A DNA stretch of 64,000 nucleotides from Poronia punctata (GCA_022579005.1 MU401557.1:1-64000); one strand, 5' to 3'. Counted from the first letter of the stretch, positions 13,805 through 24,804 are shown. The notes: generated by a model from the letters alone, not told the origin. Numbers and translations are program-made.

Positions 13805-15767
13805 CTAGATCTTGCTGCTCGGACCCCTCTCCAAGAACTTGATAGGAACCGGAACATGCACGGCACGAAGGAATTCCGCAAAGCCTTTGCCCAGACTATC
13901 CAGCCTGGCGGAACTGCTCACACCTCTACCCAGCGCGCCATAGACGACAAAGTGCACGGCCCGAGTTCCGGGAAACTCGACACGCTCAATGTAGAACCAG
14001 TCCTGCCAGTCGTCGCCCATCATGTCTCTCACTCTGTCTTTTGTGAGGAAACTCCGCATCCATTCCCATACCTCTTCATTGTCGTAAATCTTGCGAGGAG
14101 TGAATCCGACATTGACGTTGGCCCCCTTGTCGCCTGATCGAGCGAGGGCAATGTCGCCAAAGGGTACCATCTTGGTGGGTCCAAAAGATGAGAGAGTGCG
14201 GGGCGAGACAGGATCGTAATTCTCACGCGGCGCGAGCTTCTCGGTAATCCGCGGCGGGCCGACAACGAGACGTTCAGCAACTGCTCCTTTTGAATCCAAG
14301 ACGTTGACCGCCTCCTCGATCCTGTCTTGGGATACGAGGGCAGGGAAATAACCGAGGAAGGGCAGTGGCATAGACATCAATCGGTTATCTAGCGTGCAGT
14401 TGAGACCAGCAAAGTGTTGCACTAAAAAAGGCAGAGTCGAGTCAGCTTCCAAATGACTGGAACTGGGTCGGGGGTTGTTTTTGTTTTTGCTTACTGAAGT
14501 TGTACCACAAGGCGTGTTGGACGCGCTGGATGGTCTCAGCTTTCTGTGCTTGTACAAATATGCGGAGATATGTCGTAGCTGCGAGCTGCGATCGAGGGTT
14601 CTCCTGTGGCACGCCAATACGCTGGAACTCGATGAGATCGACGTCCTTGATCAGATCCCATTCCTTCAGCTGTGTGCGTAGCTGGGTTTCCTGGAGATCG
14701 TACTTGTGTTTCGTGGCGTATCCGGTGGCGTTGATGGTCGTCTCACCCTGGAAGCCGCCGCGATAGAAGACGGCAAGCTTGGTAGTCGGTGGTGGCGGAT
14801 ATCCCTTGGTTCCGGAGACGTGGACACGATTAGGCCCGACTTGCTTGACTACTACATCTGTGATGTCGGCCTTGACATCGCTGTTGAGGTAGATATTTCC
14901 CTGCAACTCATACAGCAGCTGACACTTGATGACTTCCTCTGTGACGTAGCCATTGAGGGCCTCGTGCTTCGTGATGACGGCTTCTCCGTCGGCAGCAATC
15001 TCGGCGATGGGGCAACCGAGATGCAGGAGCTGCTCAACGGTATACTGGTCAAAACCGGCAAAGTTGGCGCCGGTGCCATATGTGGAACACTCGATCAAGT
15101 GCCCGGCAACCAAGGCACCGGCGAGCTGGTCGAAATCGTCGTCTTTCCAACCGTGCCACCATGCGGCAGCACCCATGACAGGCGAAGCATCAGCAACGCG
15201 ACCACAGATGATGATATCCGCACCCTGATCCAGCCCCTTTCGGATTGCCCGACACCCCAGATATGCATTAGCGGCCACAATTGGCTTGTTGGGGTCCTGG
15301 AGGAAGTTGTCCGAGTCCTTGGCCAACTTGACCTGCTCGTTTGTCGAGTCCAAGTGTGGTAATCTCCCCCGAGGATCTGGCTTGAGAATGTCGCGGACAA
15401 TGGGCATCAGGTTGTCTCCGTCTACATAGGCGATCTTCAGATTGTAGCCGCGTTTCGTTGCAAGCTTATGGGTAGCTTCTGCCAAACCCTTGGGATTCAA
15501 GCCACCACCATTGATGACGATTTTGATCCTCTTCTCGTTGATGGCCTCTAGAGACAGCTCGAGGCCGTTGTAAGCCGAGGGCACATACCCAGGGTGTTGG
15601 CCTTTGGCATATAATTCGGCATATTGGGCCAAATTGGCTTCTGCGAGGTAGTCACCGGTGATGACGTCAACTGGACCAGCAGTCGCTTGTGCGAGCATCA
15701 GATCACCCGGATCCGGAGTCGCGCCAGAGCAATTGGCGATACGAACAGGTCGCCGTCCTGGAGCCAT
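13805..15767 (-). CDS. AtuA family protein (DUF1446), acyclic terpene utilisation-like, two exons
   Basis: The spliced product is 629 residues. Exon 1 is 15767-14495 and exon 2 is 14421-13805. The 73-nt intron has a GTAAGC donor and a TTTTTAG acceptor, and it joins a split ATG codon. I start at the methionine of MAPGRRPVRIANCSG because the family begins near this RIANCSG motif; an ATG 14 codons upstream is also in frame. The N-terminal domain shows GPVDVITGDYLAE and VINGGGLNPKG. The C-terminal part has ALARSGDKGANVNVGF, typical of the AtuA C-terminal domain. AtuA is encoded in the Pseudomonas geraniol/citronellol catabolism operon; its reaction is not settled. The last three residues are SKI, a weak PTS1-like signal. 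It neighbours a BBE oxidase, an APH kinase and an acyl-CoA dehydrogenase, which fits a role in branched acyl-CoA breakdown (inference). Confidence 0.9.
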
Positions 15768-16315
15768 GGTGGACCGTGGTGAAGGAGTGAGGAAATGAAT
15801 GGATACCAAGTTGATCGGGGGTCAGATAACAAATCTGTTGGATTACTATCTTGTATAGGTAAGGTAGGTATATGGTGAGTTTATCTTCTATCCCAGGCAG
15901 TCAGGATTCCATCATGACGCAAACTCAACGTCTGGATTTGTTTTCATCTTGACACTTATATCCGGATGGGAATAATATGGGGTTGGTAAGTCTTACTCGT
16001 TACATGTTAACTCCGCAGAGTCGACAGGGGCTGTGGAGAAGCCTCGGTTGGCAATAGATCTACCCGACCACTCGATATACGGTATAATTACCGATTTTAT
16101 GTAAATGTGGATTTGACACATTCGGCTGCATCTCAAAAGTCCGGGGTAAGTTTCCCCATTTTTGCCCCGAAATTACTAATCATTGCTTGTTAACCTTGGT
16201 AAAATGACGACCGAGGGAGGATATTTTATTAACTGAATATAACTGATTTTAAGCATTTAATCATCTTAGTGCATATGTACCACGTTTGCCGCTTAAAGAT
16301 ATACGCGTATGACAC
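15768..16315. other. Intergenic region upstream of the AtuA gene
   Basis: This is about 550 bp between the AtuA start and the 3' end of the BBE oxidase, both on the minus strand. It must hold the AtuA promoter and the oxidase terminator. I see no clear TATA box or named operator. The part from 16190 to 16280 is locally AT-rich. Confidence 0.5.
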
Positions 16316-18271
16316 TCAAGCTGCAACGCGACACAACCTCCCATTCTGCGAATGAGGATATCCATCAACTACTCGAATCTCCCAACCTTGACTTCCGACC
16401 GTTGTCGGAGCCCAGAAGACACCTAATGGATCCCACTTTTGCTTGATCGTCAAAAGACGGTCATAGTGATCGCCAAAGAATGCCTGCTGCCAGTCCGGCT
16501 CATCCGGATCTCCCTCGTTCATGTATGATCCTGCACCGGGCGATACGTCGCGTAAGAGCTTCATATAGCCCTGCATTAAAGTGTTTCTATCGATGGCTTG
16601 TTTCGCAGTGAGTCCTTCGGGCTGCGTTTCCATCAACATAGCATGCATCCGATTTTTTCGCCACGCCGGAATAACCGCACTGTCGCTACCGGGCCACCCG
16701 GCGACCCCTTCGGTGGGGGAAACTAGAGTGCCGTGGAAGTAAAAGTTGTTTTCGTAACCTCCCTCGACAGCCGTGCGGATTGCTGTTATTGTCTGGTCGA
16801 ATAGACTGTCGCTTTGCCAGTTTTCCCGGGGCAGTAAGCGAGAGCGGTATCTGGTATTCGCCGGCTGGGTGCCCGTACCTCCTCGAGGAGAGCCATATGG
16901 TCGAGCAGGTCCTATAGTGGGATTTGTGATGTTGATGCCGACAGATTTCAAGCTGTCATATAATGGCTGGAGGAAATTAAAGGCTTCTGTTGACGTCATG
17001 CCTGGAAACGAGCTGGTTGTCGTAAAGCTGTAGGTGTTATTCCCTATTGGTCTGATGTAGCTGAACCCCTGCCCACCGGCGTCGAGAATGTTGGCAGCAA
17101 ACCTGTAGTACGCAGCTACACCTTTCCAGAAGGTCCCGATATCTTGAACGGAATCTGAGGATGGGGTGTTTGAGACGGTGAGTTTTAGTGATGAGCTGGC
17201 GACGTTGATGGATGGGTAGGCTTTCATGACGACCGAGATGATGATTCCATAGGTACCTCCGCCACCGCCTCGTAATGCCCAGAACAGGTCTTGGTTTGTC
17301 AGAGGATCAGCTGTCACCAGTCTCCCATCAGCGGTGACAACCTCGAACGACAGTGCCTGGTCGGCTCCAAGTCCGAATGTCGAGGTGACGGTGCTATGTC
17401 CACCAGAACTCAACCACCCACCACTTCCACCGACAGTGTTACATCCAGCTGCGACAACTGTGATGTTATGAGCTGCCATCAGATTCGACACCTCCCATGC
17501 CTCGACTCCAGATCCGATGCGGACGGCCATGCCGCTATATTGACCTATCTCGTAAGAAGGGATGAACTCTGTGCTCTTCAGGTTGTGCGTCCACACACTA
17601 AGCGACCCTGCTCCCACCGATCTACCCCCAAAGTCGTGTCCGGTGTTCCTAGATGACGGGTCGGTAAATGAATAGACTGATAATGTGACAGTGATGTGTG
17701 TGGCATTATAGAACCTACTTGATCACCAGTCGAATGTTTCTTGTCCTCGCAAAGTCAACCGCGGCCTGGACATGTTTCGCAGTAGTGGCATTGACAACAT
17801 ATTCCGGAAACCCTCCACGAGTGCAGTTTCCTACCGGCGTGAGTGTAGCCACGCACTACACAGTTTCCAATCAGCACTCGTAACTCGGATAAGCTGTATC
17901 GATCGGAAACCACCTACCGAACTGCCCTGAGTCCATTGAGCCAGTTCTGTGAGGGGATCGTCAAGCCAGAACCTACTCGAAGACGCTCCTCTGACCAGAG
18001 ATTGACATTGGCTTTGATCGTACTCGGGCCCCGGATAGCACACAACTCCGGCTGGGCTGGGTTTCAGGAGAACACCCCCGATCGACGAGTTCAGAGCGAC
18101 CCATTCGTACTGAGTAGGCCATTTGACGTCTCCGGGGAAAACCTTGCAGTCGGAGCCATCAAGGGGCGAGTTCCCTGCCACAGGAGCGAGGTACTCTGTA
18201 TGTTGAACGGTACAGTTTACGCTGTAGAGGAAAATGAGGGAAGACACAAGGTAAAAGGTAACTCTAGTCAT
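16316..18271 (-). CDS. Secreted FAD-linked oxidoreductase of the berberine bridge enzyme type, three exons
   Basis: The spliced product is 607 residues from exons 18271-17918, 17855-17719 and 17648-16316. The introns are 62 and 70 nt, both with GTAGGT donors. Residues 1-20 form a hydrophobic signal peptide. The FAD_binding_4 (VAO-type) domain follows. It contains [10 protein letters not shown] with His168, the likely 8-alpha-histidyl FAD site, and a [11 protein letters not shown] motif with Cys233, a candidate second covalent FAD link. The C-terminal BBE domain has [16 protein letters not shown] and a [11 protein letters not shown] motif. The length is usual for fungal members, some of which oxidise alcohols, sugars or secondary metabolites; the substrate cannot be read from sequence. 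It lies between the AtuA and kinase genes on the same strand, but the signal peptide places it outside the peroxisome, so its link to them may be positional only. Confidence 0.88.
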
Positions 18272-18909
18272 GATTGTCTATCTACCTAGTCCAATGGTCT
18301 TGCGAGTTGATCTCCCAACATGTCTTATCCCATTTCAATCTCACTAGCAGCGCCTACATTCATCTTTATCCTCTTGGAATCTGACACGCGCCAGCCATCA
18401 TGTCAATAATTCATGAGCCGTTGAAAACTGAGTGCTAAGAATAACCCGGCTGAATAATTGCTTGAAAATACCCTTGGATCCCTCAGCTGGACTTTATGAG
18501 TGGAGGTCAAGCAGTTTCATTTTATTCCCAAAGTAGTAAACCACCCAGGTCACGCTAGAACCATGACGAGCGGGTGTTACGCTGACGCAACCCTACCTAC
18601 TCGTAGCATGACTTGAATATGGCCTAGCCCAGCCCATCCGTCGTCAGCATAATCCCATGATAATATGAATGGAGCGAGGTTAAAGAACACTAGGCGGACG
18701 AAGTTGTTGCTAGTGACTCCTACTTAAGCGAATGATTTACAAGGCTCAATATTGGAGAGGAATTGGTAATGCCTCTTCTAGAGTTTAAAAAACATGTGAT
18801 TTGAATGTCATGAGTTACGGGGGCCACTGTTGACTTGGCACGGTTACATAAAATCGGACAAGCGGTCAATATCCAACGACGTGAAGTTACATAACCCCCC
18901 TACTCTAGA
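18272..18909. other. Intergenic region upstream of the BBE oxidase
   Basis: This is about 640 bp between two minus-strand genes, holding the oxidase promoter and the kinase 3' end. I saw no open frame of note and no recognisable regulatory motif. Confidence 0.5.
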
Positions 18910-20013
18910 CTACAACTTGGCCGACTTGGGCTTCGCCATCTCCTGCTGCACGAATTTCCAAGCGAGCTCACCCAAAGGCTTAAAGGCCTTGGCGTACGTC
19001 TGAGCCTCAGCACTACTAGCCTGACGCGTCGCATACCTGGCCGCGATACCCTGACAGATAGCCGAGGAGCGGAAGATGCTAAAAGCCAGTGCCCAATGCA
19101 TCTCGGGTCTAGGATCCCATCCGGCAGCCTCTGTATACCACTCCAGAATCAGCTTCGGCGTCGGCAGACCCGGTGTAGCGCCGGGGGTAAAGGCCTCATT
19201 GCTGCGATTATACGTCCGATTCGCCTCTTGCGTGTAATACGGCATCAACAGATTAGCCAGGTCCGATAGAGGATGGCCGACCGTGCTCATCTCCCAATCC
19301 AGAATACCGATGACGCGAGCCTCGGTCTGATGAAAGACCATGTTATCGAGCTTGTAATCGCCATGGACTAGCGTCGCGCGCTCTTTCGGCTGTAGACTCT
19401 TGTCGGCGAAAAACCGCAACATCTCCTCGAAATGCGGGATATCCCCCACGGGCAGCTCCGTCTCTACATCCACGGCCGTCGCCTGCGCGCGACATATCTG
19501 CTTCCACGTAGCCAGCTGGCGGTCGTAGAACCCATCACTCTTGCCGTAAGATTCCAGCCCTGCTCTCCTGAAATCCACGCCGTGGAATTTAGCCAGCGTG
19601 CGCACGGCCTCGCGCCAGAGATCCGACCTTTCCTCGGCAGAGACACCAGGCACGGAGAGATCCTCAAAGATGCGGCCGTCGAGGAACTCCATGACGTAGA
19701 AGGGCGTGCCGACCACCGCGTCGTCCTCGCATAGACAATACGCTTTCGGCACGGGCACGTCGGTCGGACCCAGCGCCGCGATGATGCGGTACTCGCGCTC
19801 GACTTTGTGCGCGGCCTTGGAGAGGAGTTTCCCCGGCGGCTTCTTGCGCATGACGTAGCGCTTGCCGTCGGATGATGTCAGTTGGTACGTAGGGTTCGAT
19901 TGTCCGAAACCGAATTGCTTCACGTCTAGGGGGACTTTGATCTCGGGCACATGGTGGCTGATGTACCGCTCAAGTGCCTGGACGTCAATCGGATGTCTTA
20001 CGCGTCCGGCCAT
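18910..20013 (-). CDS. APH/choline-kinase-fold phosphotransferase, ACAD10/ACAD11 kinase-domain type, C-terminal AKL
   Basis: This is an intronless gene of 367 residues. I start at the ATG at 20013 (MAGRVRHPIDV) because the family fold begins there; an in-frame ATG 11 codons earlier adds only a charged leader. Kinase motifs are in order: a glycine-rich loop GFGQSNPTY (35-43), a Lys pair in YVMRKKPPG, the VEREYRII helix, catalytic LVHGDYKLDN (HGD at 217-219) and the metal-binding ILDWEMSTVGHPLSDL (DWE at 239-241). The HPLSDLANL continuation is characteristic of the kinase domain fused to an acyl-CoA dehydrogenase in ACAD10/ACAD11 and of bacterial LvaA, which phosphorylates a 4-hydroxyacyl-CoA. 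The C-terminus is SAKL, a good PTS1 peroxisomal signal. An acyl-CoA dehydrogenase is divergently transcribed 640 bp away, so the two probably act in sequence (inference). Confidence 0.9.
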   Translation of the reverse strand: MAGRVRHPIDVQALERYISHHVPEIKVPLDVKQFGFGQSNPTYQLTSSDGKRYVMRKKPPGKLLSKAAHKVEREYRIIAALGPTDVPVPKAYCLCEDDAVVGTPFYVMEFLDGRIFEDLSVPGVSAEERSDLWREAVRTLAKFHGVDFRRAGLESYGKSDGFYDRQLATWKQICRAQATAVDVETELPVGDIPHFEEMLRFFADKSLQPKERATLVHGDYKLDNMVFHQTEARVIGILDWEMSTVGHPLSDLANLLMPYYTQEANRTYNRSNEAFTPGATPGLPTPKLILEWYTEAAGWDPRPEMHWALAFSIFRSSAICQGIAARYATRQASSAEAQTYAKAFKPLGELAWKFVQQEMAKPKSAKL

Positions 20014-20653
20014 TTTTTCCCCCCTCTCGTCCGCCAAGAAAAGCAAGGTGAAGAATTCAAAAGAGAGATGACTTTTAAAATGAATGAATTAATTAATTGA
20101 CGATGTAGATGAGGGTCTGACTTGATCGTGATGATTCTTAAAATGCTTCACTTCATTGAAAAGGGGACCGAACTGTGACGATGATCGCATGCGACTAAAA
20201 ATGTACGAAACCGACATAGTTCAATTCGACCCCTGTTCAAATGGTAAGAGCCGAGGCATAATTAGCCCCCTGTCACTTTTTCCTAAAGGCTCGGTTAGGT
20301 TTGATCGGGACTCCACTAAGAATGCGATGCGGGGGCAGCCGGGGCACTAATATGGGTCTTGACAGGGGAATCTCTTGCCGGGCTTGACTCGGATTTCTGG
20401 GGTAAAGCTAGGCTAGAGCTACCCCATATTATCTCCAACGACGATGAAGAAGATCTATGTATTCGAGAACCCCAGGATCTCACGTTATCTCTTATTATCT
20501 GAGATTTTGGTCAGATCTGTAACCTAGAACTTTATTGTAGATGATCTAATCTTGTATCTATTCCCTGAATACCCATTATCCATATAGGTGTCTTACTCAG
20601 ACCATCACAGATAAGTAATTATCCTTCACTGTTGAACATATAACAAAGTCAAA
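20014..20653. promoter_or_regulatory. Divergent promoter region between the kinase and the acyl-CoA dehydrogenase
   Basis: The two genes start back to back with 640 bp between their ATGs, so this stretch must contain both promoters and is a natural place for shared control. The kinase side near 20060-20110 is AT-rich. The dehydrogenase ATG has the favourable context GTCAAAATGAA. No specific operator could be named. Confidence 0.6.
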
Positions 20654-22118
20654 ATGAATTTCGAACTACCCTCCGAACTTGAAGAATACATCCAAAAACT
20701 AGACACCTTCATAAACACCCAAATCCTCCCCCTCCAACACAAAGACGACAACAACCGCTTCTTCGACCATCGTCGTGAACCCTCACGAACACAATGGACC
20801 AACGGCGGCCTCCCCACCCCGGAATGGGAAAACCTACTAACCCAAGCCCGGCAAATCGCCGATGAAGCCGGCTTCTTCCGTTTCCCCTTACCAAAGGAAT
20901 ACGGCGGCCACGGCCACGAGGACACGAACCTATGGATGTGCGCCCTCCGCTACCACATGGCCTCGCACCCCATCTACGGCGGCGGCCTATCTCTAGCCAA
21001 CGACCTCCAGAACGAACACAGCGTCGTAGGCAACTTCCCCGACTTCCTCATGCTCCACCACTGGGGAAGTCCCTCTCAAAAAGCCACCTTCATCCCCTCC
21101 CGTCTCGCGGGGGAATTCCGCATGACCTTCGGGCTCACAGAGATCCACCACGGCAGCGACGCCACACACATGGACACCCGCGCGACCAAATGTCTTCTAT
21201 CAGACGGCCGTCCCGGCTACAGCATAACCGGCAACAAGAAATGGCAAACGGGCGCCCACTCGGCCACGCACCTCCTCGTCTTCGCGCGCACGTCCGGGGA
21301 CCCCGGTTCGGCGCGGGGGATATCGGCGTTCATAGTCCCCGCAGACACCCCGGGCGTGACGATATCCTCGTTCGAATACACGCTCAACATGCCCACTGAC
21401 CACGCGACCATATTCCTCCAGGACGTCCGCGTCCCCACATCCGCCATCTTCGGACCCCTCGACGACGGGCTCGCCATCGCGCAGACCTTCACGCACGAGA
21501 ACCGCATCCGACAGGCCGCCTCCTCGTGCGGCGCCGCGCGCTTCTGTATCGATAAATCGATCGCGTACGCGCGGTCACGGATCGTTTTCGGGAAGCCGTT
21601 GAGCGCGAACCAGGCGATTCAGTGGCCGCTCGTGGAATTATCTACGCAGGTGGAGATGTTGCGCTTACTGATCTTGCGCACGGCTACCGAGATGGATGCC
21701 GTTCAGAAAAAGTACGGAGGAAAACAGCCCTGGGTAGCTATCGAGAAACAGCTAGGCCACAAGATCAGCATGTGTAATTACTACGCCAATAGATTGGCTA
21801 CCCAGGCGGCGGATAATGCGATTCAGGTCCATGGGGGGAATGGGTATAGTCGACATCAGCCGTTTGAGCATATCTGGAGACATTTTAGACGGTATAGGAT
21901 TACGGAGGGGAGTGAGGAGGTGCAGATGAGGAAAGGTATGTTTCGGCTTACATGACGTGTTTTTTGTTTGTTTTTTGTTTGTTTATGTGTTTGAACTGAC
22001 TGACTGGCTGACGCGTAAATGCTTGCTTTACACAGTGGCGGGTTATTTGTTCGGATATAAGACCACCGGTCTAGAGAAGGAGGATAAGGCTACCGAGGTT
22101 GGGACATCAAAGTTGTAA
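20654..22118 (+). CDS. Peroxisomal-type acyl-CoA dehydrogenase, two exons, C-terminal SKL made by splicing
   Basis: The spliced product is 454 residues from exons 20654-21935 and 22036-22118. The 100-nt intron has a GTATGT donor, a CTGAC branch point and a CACAG acceptor. N-terminal, middle and C-terminal ACAD domains are all present: RMTFGLTEIHHGSDATHM, YSITGNKKWQTGA, ARSRIVFGKPL and QVHGGNGYSRH. The catalytic-base position is Glu418 in YRITEGSEEV. The last exon encodes GYLFGYKTTG and ends in TSKL, a canonical peroxisomal PTS1. If the intron is kept, translation stops ten codons after the exon end with FRLT and no targeting signal. The divergent kinase gene encodes the partner domain that is fused to ACAD in ACAD10/ACAD11. 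The N-terminal half strongly prefers C-ending codons. The chain length and branching of the substrate are unknown. Confidence 0.92.
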
Positions 22119-22265
22119 GAGGGGGTACGTGTTCGAATACACGACCACTAGTTTAGACCAGCAGTACAAAGTCGGAATAGGGACATTGAAGTTTGTAAGC
22201 GGAGTACTTGTCCGGATACGAGGGCATCCTCGCTTTGAACAGGAGAGAGGGGGTATCAAAGTATC
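22036..22265 (+). repeat. Degenerate tandem copies of the dehydrogenase terminal exon
   Basis: The last exon (22036-22118) is followed directly by a diverged copy at about 22119-22200 and a partial third copy at about 22201-22263. Aligned cores are TTGTTCGGATATAAGACCAC, GTGTTCGAATACACGACCAC and TTGTCCGGATACGAGGGCAT. The end of unit 1, GGGACATCAAAGTTGTAA, corresponds to GGGACATTGAAGTTTGTAA in unit 2. The period is about 82 bp. Confidence 0.75.
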
Positions 22266-23841
22266 GGGTCATCTAGGTACTTACTTACCTTAACCAATCT
22301 CACGGGTGGTATATCTGCAGCTCGGGGATAACGTATGTAGGTATATGATGCATTAGCACACGTGTTCATAACCCATTTACGTCGAAAGTTTATTTGAAAG
22401 AGCCTATTTAATAACGCGGACCTGCAGCTTCCCCCCTTGCCCTTTTCCTCAACCATTCCCCTTTTTTTGCCGACTGTGAACAATCAGATCCCACTTTCTT
22501 GCCCTAGAATGCCCCAATTGTCCAACAGGACCGGGATCAGGACGGTGAGTTCATGGGCTTTACTTTCGACGCCATGTACATGGAGGTGCGAGGCCCCTTA
22601 TAGTAGAGTTACAGCAAGGGGCCCGCAATCACAGGGATGCAATGACCGAAAGGGGAAGAGCAAGACGTATCGTTGACACCGGACACGTCCACAGGTTGTT
22701 TGAAGTCATGTGCCGGTATTTCCACGACGTCCTTCACCTTATAACTGGGACTACCAAAGCTTCAAGGGTCATGGACAACATAGTCCTCGAGACTCTGCAG
22801 GATTTGTTGGGAAAGGTGTACATACAAGGTGGTCAACGATAGGTAGGTAGTTTGGACAAAGTCCAAACGAGCGACCTCGAGCTGTGCGAGTCCAGGACCT
22901 TGGAAGGTGAAAGGTGAGGTTGTGAGAATACAAACGAAACGAAAAGCAAGTCTCATTCGGCCTCTCGGCGAGAGCACCGGTCCAACGGCGACAGAAGAGG
23001 AGCCGACCGGGATTCGATCTGCAAGTGAAATGGGCTGTGGATTGGATGGAAGCATACCAACCTACGAAGTGGCGCTTGCTGCTTTCCATGATAGCACGAC
23101 AAACGCGTTGACAGCCCGCTTGGTTCTAGAGATATATGGACGAGGGTTTTATAGCCGAGCTGGTGTCTGATGAGGAGCTGGAAGAACTGACCAGGCACGA
23201 CCAAAGCGAAGCACTTCAAATAGCCGGGCTGGAACGGCCCCAAAAAAGGATTCCTGCTCTTGAAGAAACCCTGGAGGTTGTGAAAAAGGGGGTGAGAAGT
23301 AATGAATGACTATGCGATTAAGAAGAACCGCCAGCGTCTTCAGCTTTGGTATCTTCGGCTTAATCGTCTTCATCTTCGGCGTTTTGAGCATGGGCATCTT
23401 CGGGGTTGGAACTTGGGGCTAATAAGGTGTTTAGATTGATGAGTTACCTAGCGAGCGGGTTTGAGTTTGGCATATGAACGGTGTTGGCTTGGGAATAGTT
23501 GTTTAATTATACTAGTGGTATTAAAAGATACCCTCCTTATTAGCGAAAACAAACACAGCAAAGCCTTTCTTACATGTCCATGTGTAGTGACCTCTTCTGA
23601 CATTCCGAACGATTTCCTTCCGTTGTTGTGCTTTGACGGATAAATGCATATCCGCTTAACTGGATAAACTCCGTCATCGCCAACCCGATTTTATTTGCGG
23701 CAAACTAGCGCGAGCAGCTACAGAAGCCCGGAGGCTTACTCGTATGTACATCGGAACATTAAATCATTGATTATCATTCCGAAAGGCTTTCAAATCACCA
23801 GACTCTTAATGCAAACCGGCTAGACTTGGCAACCGAGAAAC
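22266..23841. other. Intergenic region without a recognisable gene
   Basis: This is about 1.6 kb between the dehydrogenase repeat array and the FHA gene. Open frames are all under 110 codons, overlap on opposite strands and show no family motif. A CTTCGGCTT/CATCTTCGG-type short repeat is present near 23330-23410. The FHA gene promoter must lie in the last few hundred bases. Confidence 0.5.
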
Positions 23842-24804
23842 ATGGGGTCAGATGCGTCACCCCCTGGTAGAAACCGCCGTTCTCGTGACGATTCAACCGA
23901 GCGTTACGCCCGCGACAGGAGAAACCGAGACTCTCACCACGACGACTCTGATAGACGAGAAGAGAAGAAGAGGTACCGATCTCGCGACAGATCAACAGAA
24001 AGGAGACGTCATAGGCGGTCAAGGTCCCCTGATGATAGATCCGGGCGTCGGTCTCGGTCGCGAGGTCGTCGGCCTGAAAGGGAAAGGGAACACAAACGGC
24101 AACGGTCACGCGACCGAGACCGCGACCGAGACCGCGACCGCGACAAACATGGCGACCGAGGCTACCACCGACGCCGGGCGAGAGATGGAGACCACGACCA
24201 CGACCTCGACGACCGAGAAGAGGAGGGCGGCAAACAAATCGTCAAACGCAGCGGTCCGTTGCCCTCCCAGTCCGATTCTTTCGCCCTGAATAATGGCGAG
24301 GAACCGCCCAAACCCAAAGAGAAGATTAACTTTAACACCTCGGGCGTGCTCGCTGCTGCTTCCAATTCAATCACGCAGGCGGACGGCTCCACCATCGTAC
24401 TCAAATATCACGAGCCACCAGAGGCACGCAAACCTTCGCCCAAAGACCAATGGAGACTGTTTGTATTCAAGGGGGAAGACATCATCGACACCGTGCCCCT
24501 CAGTAACCGCAGCTGTTGGTTGGTCGGGAGGGACACGTCCATTGTCGACATGATAGCCGAACACCCTAGCATCAGTAAACAGCACGCCGTCATACAATTT
24601 CGTTATATCGAGAAACGCAACGAATACGGCGACAAGATTGGGAAGGTCAAGCCGTATCTCATCGATCTCGAAAGTGCAAACGGCACCACACTCAACTCGA
24701 AAAAGGTGCCGCAGAGTCGATACTTGGAGTTACGGGAGAAGGACATGATACAGTTTGGTCAGAGTACAAGGGAATATGTCTTGATGCTTGCACCCAAGGA
24801 CTGA
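23842..24804 (+). CDS. FHA-domain RS protein, SNIP1/Pml1-like spliceosomal (RES complex) factor
   Basis: This is an intronless gene of 320 residues. The first ~150 residues are an Arg/Ser/Asp/Glu-rich tract with SR dipeptides and an (RD)n run made by a CGCGAC-type codon repeat near 24110-24145. A conserved linker (NFNTSGVLAAASNSI, then VLKYHEPPEARKP) precedes the FHA domain at roughly residues 195-315. The FHA domain shows CWLVGRDTSIVDMIAEHPSIS, QHAVIQFRY, DLESANGTTLN and FGQSTREYVLM. In yeast and humans this family (Pml1, SNIP1) belongs to the RES complex, which promotes splicing and nuclear retention of pre-mRNA; FHA domains bind phosphothreonine. I start at 23842 because translation is open and RS-like from there. 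Identification rests on the linker plus FHA order and is strong. Confidence 0.93.
   Translation: MGSDASPPGRNRRSRDDSTERYARDRRNRDSHHDDSDRREEKKRYRSRDRSTERRRHRRSRSPDDRSGRRSRSRGRRPEREREHKRQRSRDRDRDRDRDRDKHGDRGYHRRRARDGDHDHDLDDREEEGGKQIVKRSGPLPSQSDSFALNNGEEPPKPKEKINFNTSGVLAAASNSITQADGSTIVLKYHEPPEARKPSPKDQWRLFVFKGEDIIDTVPLSNRSCWLVGRDTSIVDMIAEHPSISKQHAVIQFRYIEKRNEYGDKIGKVKPYLIDLESANGTTLNSKKVPQSRYLELREKDMIQFGQSTREYVLMLAPKD

Noticed and set aside
14706..15362. Plus-strand open frame of 218 codons
   Set aside because: It is the antisense shadow of the AtuA gene, whose minus-strand frame carries recognisable motifs.
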